Source: Mycolicibacterium goodii
GTDB taxonomy: Bacteria > Actinomycetota > Actinomycetes > Mycobacteriales > Mycobacteriaceae
Length of the DNA stretch: 64,000 nt
Assembly: GCF_001187505.1 (NCBI RefSeq)
Contig: NZ_CP012150.1
Span: 4,898,001 to 4,962,000, forward strand
Direction of reading: 5' to 3'
Within the stretch, counting starts at the first letter, position 1; every line of letters begins with the position of its first letter. Positions 58,319 through 64,000 of this stretch are shown here, piece by piece. The position numbers and the translations under genes were made by a program. The notes beneath the pieces were generated by a model. It saw nothing but the letters and a program-made list of their open reading frames with translations, searched no databases and was not told the origin of the DNA.

Positions 58319-60976
58319 TCATCGGGCATCCCGACCACGCAAGTGTCGCAGCACGTAGCGCATGACGCCGCCGTGGCGGATGTAGTCTGCCTCGCGTTCG
58401 GTGTCGAGCCGCAGTCGGCCGACGAATTCCCGTCCATCGCTGCGGATGACGACGTGTGAAGGCACCACCCCGGAGTTGAGCGCCGATAGGCCTTCGATGG
58501 TGATCTCCTCGGCGCCGGTGGGCGCGATGTCGTCCGGTCCTGCGTCAGTCTCGATCGGTATCACACCCATCGCGACCAGGTTCGACCGGTGAATTCGTTC
58601 GAAGGACTGCGCGATGACGGCTCGAATGCCCAGCAACGCCGGGCCTTTGGCCGCCCAGTCGCGTGAGGATCCGCCGCCGTAGTCGCGCCCCGCGACCACG
58701 ACCACGGGAACGCCGGCTTTTCGGTAGGTCTCGGCGGCGTCGTAGACGGTGGTCTCGGCGCCGCCGTGGAGGAAGTCGAGCGTTTTGCCGCCGCGGGTGC
58801 CGGGCGCGACCCGGTTTTGCAGGCGCACGTTGGCGAATGCGCCTCGCATCATCACCTCGTGGTTGCCGCGCCTAGACGCGTAGGTGTTGACGTCTCGGCG
58901 TGCGACGCCCCGCGCCGCCAGGTAGTCCCAAGCGGGCGTCCCGACCGTGATGGCGCCCGCCGGTGAGATGTGGTCGGTGGTCACCAGGTCACCCAGCTTG
59001 ACCAACACGCGCGCCGCCTCGATGTCGGCGACCGGGACCGGCTCTAGCGGCATTCCGTCCAGGTAGGGCGGACGCCGGATGTAGGTCGAGTCGGCGTCCC
59101 AGGGAAACAGTTCGGTACCGGCCACGTCGATGTCCCGCCAGCGGCGATCGCCGGTGAACACCTCCCGATAGGCGGCGGTGAACATGTCGGCCGACAGGCT
59201 GCCCTCAATGACGGCCCGGACCTCCTCGGGCGCCGGCCACACGTCGGCCAGATGGACGGGTGTCCCGTCGGCGTCATGGCCGAGAGGTTCCGTCGCGAGG
59301 TCGATGTCCATGGTGCCCGCCAACGCATACGCGACGACCAGCGGGGGAGACGCGAGATAGTTCATCGCGACCTCCGGCTGGATACGGCCCTCGAAGTTGC
59401 GGTTGCCGGAAAGCACGGACACAACGGTGACGCCATCGGTGACGGCCTGCGACACCTCGTCGATCAGTGGCCCGGAGGCGCCGATGCAGGTCATGCATCC
59501 GAAGCCCGTGAGATGGAAGCCCAGCTTCTCGAGGTCCGCGTCCAGGCCCGCGTCGGCCAGATAGTCCATGACGACCCGAGATCCCGGGCTCAACGTCGTC
59601 TTCACCCACGGCTTGCTGCGCAGGCCGGCTCGCACGGCGTTACGGGCGAGCAGGCCGGCCGCCACCATCACCTCCGGGTTCGACGTGTTGGTGCACGAGG
59701 TGATCGCGGCGATGGCCACCGCGCCGTCGCTGATCTCGTGACCATCACCGAGGGTCACGGTGGCGCTGCGGGTGTCGGGACCACCACGGACGGTCTGCAC
59801 CGCCGTGTTGAAGCGCCGCTTGGCGTCACGGACCGGCACCCGGTCCTCGGGTCGCGCAGGGCCGGCGATGACGGGGACGACGTCGGCGAGGTCGATGTCC
59901 ACCACGGCGTCGAAGCGCAACACGCGGTCCGGATCGTGCCAGAGCCCCTGCGCCTTCGCGTAGGCCTCAACGAGTTGCACATGCTGTTCGTCGCGGCCCG
60001 TGAGCCTCAGGTACCGCAGCGTCTCGTCGTCGATGGGGAAAAGCGCGCAGGTGGAACCGAACTCAGGGCTCATGTTGGCGATCGTCGCCCGGTCGGCGAG
60101 CGACAGCGCCGACACGCCGACGCCGGTGAACTCGACGAACTTCCCGATGACCCCGTGTGCGCGAAGCCGTTCGGTGATCGTGAGCACGAGATCGGTGGCC
60201 GTCGACCCCACCGGTAGCGTCCCGTTCAACCGGACGCCGACGACGTCGGGGACGTTGATCGACAGCGACTGTCCCAGCATCGCCGCCTCGGCCTCGATGC
60301 CGCCGATGCCCCAGCCGAGCACTCCGAGGCCGTTCACCATGGTGGTGTGGGAGTCGGTGCCGAGACAGACGTCCGGGATCGCCCAGTCGCCCTCGGTCAT
60401 GACCACCCTGGCGAGGTACTCCAGATTGACCTGGTGCATGATCCCGGTGCCGGGCGGGACGACGGCGAAATCCTTCAACGACTGCTGCCCCCAGCGCAGG
60501 AACCGATACCGCTCGTCGTTGCGCCCGTACTCGATCTCGACGTTGCGGGCCATCGCGTCGGCGGTTCCGAACACGTCGGCGATCACCGAATGGTCGACCA
60601 CCAGCTCTGCGCTGATCACCGGGTTGACGGCCGCCGGATCCCCGTTGAGCGCCGCCATCCCATCGCGCAAGCCCGCCAGGTCCACCAGCACCGGCACGCC
60701 GTTCGTGTCGTGCAGGAACACCCGCGACGGGTACAGGTCGACCGAGGTGTCCGCGCCGGCGACGACGGCGCGGATCTGCTCCTCCAACCGGCCGGTCCCG
60801 TCATCGAACCGGAGCACGTTCTCGAGCACGATCCGCAAGCACACCGGCAGTTCGCGCGGCGCGATCACGCTGACGTCGTGATAGCGCAGCACCTGGTCGC
60901 CAACGGTGAGCCGGCGCTGCGTATCGCGGGTGTTCCGTTCCGTGCCCGCCAAATGCGCGGTGCCGTATCTAGTCAT
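58319..60976 (-). CDS. Aconitate hydratase (AcnA-type)
   Basis: An 885-residue monomeric aconitase/IRP-type enzyme that interconverts citrate and isocitrate through a [4Fe-4S] cluster. Cluster ligands are in AITSCTNTSNP and GFGCMTCIGASG. Other blocks are LGTDSHTTMVNGLGVLGWG, LSGNRNFEGRI and the swivel domain AGRDYGGGSSRDWAAKGPAL. Slightly shorter than housekeeping AcnA (about 900-940). It is last in a minus-strand operon after a decarboxylating dehydrogenase (24-bp gap) and an ABC importer, which suggests a dedicated tricarboxylate pathway rather than the core TCA copy. Confidence 0.93.
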   Translation of the reverse strand: MTRYGTAHLAGTERNTRDTQRRLTVGDQVLRYHDVSVIAPRELPVCLRIVLENVLRFDDGTGRLEEQIRAVVAGADTSVDLYPSRVFLHDTNGVPVLVDLAGLRDGMAALNGDPAAVNPVISAELVVDHSVIADVFGTADAMARNVEIEYGRNDERYRFLRWGQQSLKDFAVVPPGTGIMHQVNLEYLARVVMTEGDWAIPDVCLGTDSHTTMVNGLGVLGWGIGGIEAEAAMLGQSLSINVPDVVGVRLNGTLPVGSTATDLVLTITERLRAHGVIGKFVEFTGVGVSALSLADRATIANMSPEFGSTCALFPIDDETLRYLRLTGRDEQHVQLVEAYAKAQGLWHDPDRVLRFDAVVDIDLADVVPVIAGPARPEDRVPVRDAKRRFNTAVQTVRGGPDTRSATVTLGDGHEISDGAVAIAAITSCTNTSNPEVMVAAGLLARNAVRAGLRSKPWVKTTLSPGSRVVMDYLADAGLDADLEKLGFHLTGFGCMTCIGASGPLIDEVSQAVTDGVTVVSVLSGNRNFEGRIQPEVAMNYLASPPLVVAYALAGTMDIDLATEPLGHDADGTPVHLADVWPAPEEVRAVIEGSLSADMFTAAYREVFTGDRRWRDIDVAGTELFPWDADSTYIRRPPYLDGMPLEPVPVADIEAARVLVKLGDLVTTDHISPAGAITVGTPAWDYLAARGVARRDVNTYASRRGNHEVMMRGAFANVRLQNRVAPGTRGGKTLDFLHGGAETTVYDAAETYRKAGVPVVVVAGRDYGGGSSRDWAAKGPALLGIRAVIAQSFERIHRSNLVAMGVIPIETDAGPDDIAPTGAEEITIEGLSALNSGVVPSHVVIRSDGREFVGRLRLDTEREADYIRHGGVMRYVLRHLRGRDAR

Positions 60977-61000
60977 GCCACCACTGGATTCGTCGTGTCG

Positions 61001-62089
61001 TCAGAACTGCTTGACCGCGGCCGCGACGGCCTGTGCGAAGTCACGGCACCTCGAGGAACCGCCCATGTCCGGGGTGCTGATGCCCTGGGCGACAGTCAGT
61101 TCGACGCTGCGCTCGATGAGGGCCGCCACCTCCGTCATCGCCTCGTCGTCGTGGCGGGCTCCGAGCCAGTCGAACAGCATGGCCGTGGACAGGATCATCG
61201 CGACGGGGTTGGCGCGGTCCTGGCCGGCGATATCGGGTGCCGAGCCGTGCGCGGCCTGGGCCATGGCCCGGTCCTGAGAGGCGTTGAGCGACGGCGCGAT
61301 GCCCAGCGACCCGGCCAGCTCGCCCGCGAGATCGGACAGGATGTCGCCGAACATGTTCTCGGTGACCAGCACGTCGAAGTCGTTGGCCCGCCGCACCAGA
61401 TGCACCGTCATCGCGTCGATGTGGAAGTCGTCGACCCGAACCTCGGGGTACTTCGCGGCGACCTCGCGGCACACGTCGCGGAACAGACCCGTGGTCATCT
61501 TCAGGACGTTGGCCTTGTGCACGATCGTCACGTGGCGGCGGCGGCGGGATGCCAGTTCGAAGGCTTCACGGGCGATCCGCTCGCACGCCTGGCGGGTGAT
61601 GATGCCGAGGGCGATGGCGACGTCGGCGGTCGGCATGAATTCACCGGTGCCACGATAGGTGCTGCGGTCGGCGTAGAAGCCCTCGGTGTTCTCGCGCATG
61701 ATGACGAGATCCGTACCTGCCACGACGGCGTTGGCGCCGGGGAAGGCCTTGGCGGGACGCACGTTCGCGTAGAGATCGAAGTGCTTGCGGATCGTGCCGC
61801 TGGGGTTGAGCTCTGAGCGGAAGGGCTCCGGGTACGCCGCGCTGTCGTGCGGTCCCAGCAGCCAGCCGTCGGTTTCGGCGAGGGCGGCGAGCGTGCTCTT
61901 GGGCGTCGCCTCGTTGAGTCTCTCGATCGCGGCGAAGCCCAGCGGCAGTTCGCGCCAGTCGATGGGGGCGGCGCCGACTGCGGCGACCGCAGCGTCGGCG
62001 ACCGTCACCGCGGCGGGCACGATCTCGGGCCCGATCCCGTCGCCGTGCAGGATGCCGAGGGTGTAGTTGCGGGAGGGGGAATGTGTCAC
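61001..62089 (-). CDS. Isocitrate/isopropylmalate-family decarboxylating dehydrogenase
   Basis: A 362-residue beta-decarboxylating dehydrogenase. It shows LGILHGDGIGPEIVPAAV, the substrate region ELNPSGTIRKHFDLYANVRP, MRENTEGFYADRSTY, the catalytic Lys in VTIVHKANVLKMTTGLF, metal-binding Asp in NMFGDILSDLAGELAGS, and the cofactor block AAHGSAPDIAGQDRANPVA. HGSAPDIAG followed by Asn is the usual NAD-type arrangement. Whether it uses isocitrate, isopropylmalate, homoisocitrate or tartrate cannot be decided. It lies between the ABC importer (20-bp gap) and aconitase. Confidence 0.9.
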   Translation of the reverse strand: MTHSPSRNYTLGILHGDGIGPEIVPAAVTVADAAVAAVGAAPIDWRELPLGFAAIERLNEATPKSTLAALAETDGWLLGPHDSAAYPEPFRSELNPSGTIRKHFDLYANVRPAKAFPGANAVVAGTDLVIMRENTEGFYADRSTYRGTGEFMPTADVAIALGIITRQACERIAREAFELASRRRRHVTIVHKANVLKMTTGLFRDVCREVAAKYPEVRVDDFHIDAMTVHLVRRANDFDVLVTENMFGDILSDLAGELAGSLGIAPSLNASQDRAMAQAAHGSAPDIAGQDRANPVAMILSTAMLFDWLGARHDDEAMTEVAALIERSVELTVAQGISTPDMGGSSRCRDFAQAVAAAVKQF

Positions 62090-62109
62090 GGTGCAGTCCT
62101 ATTCGAGAG

Positions 62110-63240
62110 TCAGGGGGTGACGGTCAGTAGTTCTTGGGCGTCGTCGGAGAGGACGTCGGCCTCGCGATAGAGCAGGCAAGCGGACGGTTCGACCGACAGG
62201 CGCATCGGACCGGTGAGCCCACCGCGGTCGCAGACGACCTGCACGACGTGATCGCCGAGACGCACGTCGTACTCGTAGCGCGAGCCGAGGTACGACACGG
62301 TGAGCACCTCGGTGTCGAGGGTGTTGAGTCCCGGCGCCACCGAGGTGTCGGCGGGGCACAGCCGCAGCTGTTCGGGTCGGATCGCGACCGTGACGGTCTG
62401 TCCTTCCCTGACCTTCTGGTCGGTCTGTACGCGCATCGACTGGCCGTTGGCGGCGAGTTTGACGACGGCACCCGAGTCGGTCGTGTCGGCGATGATCGCC
62501 TCGAGGAAGTTGCACCGACCGACGAAGGCCGCCACCTCGGCGGTGGCCGGCGACTCGTAGATCTCGGTGGGCGCGCCGATCTGGAGCATGTGTCCCGATG
62601 ACATCACCGCGATGCGGTCGGACAGCGCCAGCGCCTCGTCCTGGTCGTGGGTCACGTACACGGTGGTGATACCCAGCTCGACCTGCAGCCGCTTGAGCCA
62701 GGCGCGGGCCTGCTCGCGCAGCTTCGCGTCGAGGTTGGACAGCGGCTCGTCGAGCAGCAGCACCGTGGGCGAGTAGACCAGGGCCCGTGCCAGGGCGACG
62801 CGCTGCTGCTGACCGCCGGACATCTGGTGCGGGTAGCGGTTCTTGAGGTGCAGCAGACCTACCTTGTCCAGTGCGTCATCGATCAGGCGACGCTGATTGT
62901 CTTTGCCGATCCTGCGGATCTGCAGCGGCATCGCGAGGTTGTCGGCGATCGTCTTGTGCGGCCACAGCGCATAGGACTGGAAGACCATGCCGAGGTTGCG
63001 GCCCTCCGGCGGCACGAACACCTTGCGGGCGGTGTCGACGAAGACATTGTCACCCACCGCGATAGAACCGCTCGTCGGCTGCTCGAGCCCGGCGATGCAG
63101 TTCAGCGTGGTGGACTTCCCGCACCCGCTGGGGCCCAGCAGGGTGAAGAACTCGCCGTCGCGAATCGTGAAATCGACGCTGTCCAGGACGGTGATGTCGC
63201 CGAACTGCTTGTGGAGCTGGCTTACCTTGACGTCAGGCAT
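62110..63240 (-). CDS. ABC importer ATP-binding protein (Fbp/Pot type)
   Basis: A 376-residue ATPase with a C-terminal TOBE domain. Walker A LLGPSGCGKSTTLNCIAG, Q-loop MVFQSYALWPH, signature MSGGQQQRVALARAL, Walker B VLLLDEPLSNLDAK and H-loop VTHDQDEALALSDR are all intact. The C-terminal RPEQLRLCPADTSVAPG onward is the TOBE part. The type serves iron(III), spermidine/putrescine or other small-solute importers. Its start overlaps the end of the permease gene by 8 bp. Confidence 0.93.
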   Translation of the reverse strand: MPDVKVSQLHKQFGDITVLDSVDFTIRDGEFFTLLGPSGCGKSTTLNCIAGLEQPTSGSIAVGDNVFVDTARKVFVPPEGRNLGMVFQSYALWPHKTIADNLAMPLQIRRIGKDNQRRLIDDALDKVGLLHLKNRYPHQMSGGQQQRVALARALVYSPTVLLLDEPLSNLDAKLREQARAWLKRLQVELGITTVYVTHDQDEALALSDRIAVMSSGHMLQIGAPTEIYESPATAEVAAFVGRCNFLEAIIADTTDSGAVVKLAANGQSMRVQTDQKVREGQTVTVAIRPEQLRLCPADTSVAPGLNTLDTEVLTVSYLGSRYEYDVRLGDHVVQVVCDRGGLTGPMRLSVEPSACLLYREADVLSDDAQELLTVTP

Positions 63241-64000
63241 CTTTTCTCTGTCCTTTCAGGAGCAGTCCGGCGAGCGCCACGAAGACGGCGGTGATCGCGA
63301 TTTGAATGGAGGCCAGCGCGGCGACCGACCCGGTGTTGCCCTGCACCCAGAGTTCGAGCATCGTCGTGCCGATGATGTTGCTGTCGGCGGAGCCGAGGAA
63401 CACCGCAGGGGAGTACTCCTTGAGCAACGTGACGAACGTCAGCACAACCGCGCCGAGGAACGCCGGCGTGAGCAGCCGCACCAGGATGCGGACGAACGTC
63501 TTGACCCAGTCCGCGCCGGCGACGCGCGCCGCGTTGTCGAGTTCCTGGCCGATCTGCATGATCGACGGGGCGAGCGAGCCGAACCCGCTTGGCAGCGCCC
63601 GCAATCCGAAGGCGATGATGAGCGCCCACAGCGTGCCCTGGATCCATTGCCCCGTGCCCCACGGCGCGTAGGCGAACGCCCAGAAAAAGCCGATGCCGAC
63701 GATGATGCCCGGCATCGCCTGCGGGGCCAGCGCAAGGTATTCGGCGGCTCGGCGGAACCGGAACGTCGAGCGGCGGGCGACCATCACGGCCATCAAAGCC
63801 ACGAGACTGACCAGGACCGCGCCCACCGCGGCGACGATCACACTGTTCTTGATCGACTGGATGTATGCGGCGAAGGTGAAGATCCGGTCATAGTTGTTCA
63901 TCGTCAGCGTCTTGAACGGCGACTGCAGCGGCGACAACACCAGCGTGAACGAACGCAGGATCAGGCCGGCGATCGGCAGCAGCGCACCCATGATGACGTA
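63233..64000 (-). CDS. ABC importer permease (5' end beyond window)
   Basis: The last 255 residues of an inner-membrane permease of the binding-protein-dependent type. The EAA loop reads ELDNAARVAGADWVKTFVRI and five to six hydrophobic segments are visible. The frame is open to the right edge, so the start is missing; related proteins of the FbpB kind have two such modules. It is cotranscribed with the ATPase, dehydrogenase and aconitase genes. The solute-binding protein is not in the window. Confidence 0.88.
   Translation of the reverse strand, partial: YVIMGALLPIAGLILRSFTLVLSPLQSPFKTLTMNNYDRIFTFAAYIQSIKNSVIVAAVGAVLVSLVALMAVMVARRSTFRFRRAAEYLALAPQAMPGIIVGIGFFWAFAYAPWGTGQWIQGTLWALIIAFGLRALPSGFGSLAPSIMQIGQELDNAARVAGADWVKTFVRILVRLLTPAFLGAVVLTFVTLLKEYSPAVFLGSADSNIIGTTMLELWVQGNTGSVAALASIQIAITAVFVALAGLLLKGQRKDA

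Noticed and set aside
59252..61816. Large plus-strand frames opposite aconitase and the dehydrogenase
   Set aside because: Low-complexity His/Arg/Asp-rich translations typical of antisense to GC-rich genes.
1..64000. CRISPR arrays, tRNA or rRNA genes, prophage structural genes
   Set aside because: No regularly spaced repeats, no cloverleaf-like CCA-ending sequences and no capsid, terminase or tail genes were seen.

Overview
The window is high-GC, densely packed and rich in TetR, LacI, IclR, LysR, GlxA and XRE-cupin regulators, CoA and redox catabolic genes, an F420-type LLM oxidoreductase, a cytochrome P450 and a DinB/mycothiol-transferase-like protein. This points to an environmental actinobacterium, most likely a mycobacterium (Mycolicibacterium-like) or close relative. 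No rRNA, tRNA or CRISPR array was seen. Almost everything is accessory metabolism, arranged as small regulator-plus-operon modules separated by decayed mobile DNA.

Layout. (1) 1-4954: NCS1 permease (runs off the left edge), amidohydrolase and FAD monooxygenase, divergent from an XRE-cupin regulator. (2) 5003-7761: LysR regulator, carboxymuconolactone-decarboxylase-like protein, beta-propeller lactonase-like protein. (3) 7762-12835: transposase and tetR remnants, an SDR, a P450 split by a complete IS3-family element (3-bp target duplication), and a second SDR. (4) 12949-16947: LLM oxidoreductase, GlxA-type regulator, two RidA proteins and an HD hydrolase resembling cyanamide hydratase. (5) 17138-30326: two related operons, each led or dominated by a CocE/NonD hydrolase and each facing a TetR gene across palindromic operators, with VOC, aldo/keto reductase and aldehyde dehydrogenase genes. 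(6) 29667-40229: a TetR gene whose apparent operator (consensus CTACCAATCGTTTGGTAG) occurs five times, tying an AMP-dependent ligase, MFS transporter, thiolase/VOC/dehydrogenase/old-yellow-enzyme operon, a fused E1 alpha-beta oxoacid dehydrogenase and an SDR into one probable catabolic regulon. (7) 40413-47340: allantoin utilisation (IclR, DUF6986-like aldolase, ureidoglycine aminohydrolase, racemase, NCS1 permease, allantoinase). (8) 47341-49766: decayed adenylate cyclase and tyrosine recombinase around a DinB gene. (9) 49767-57393: a LacI regulon marked by five TGCAAA-type boxes (NTF2-like, damaged SMP-30 gene, dehydrogenase, Zn alcohol dehydrogenase, MHS transporter, LacI, M24/DddP-like protein, truncated Nramp gene). 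(10) 57394-57956: IS21-family remnant. (11) 58319-64000: aconitase, isocitrate/isopropylmalate-type dehydrogenase and an iron/polyamine-type ABC importer (runs off the right edge).

The best candidates for undescribed biology are the five-operator TetR catabolic regulon (29667-40229), the LacI regulon with an M24 protein that has lost conserved metal ligands, and the paired CocE-hydrolase operons. Substrates cannot be read from sequence alone. All family assignments rest on reading motifs by eye; no database search was run.
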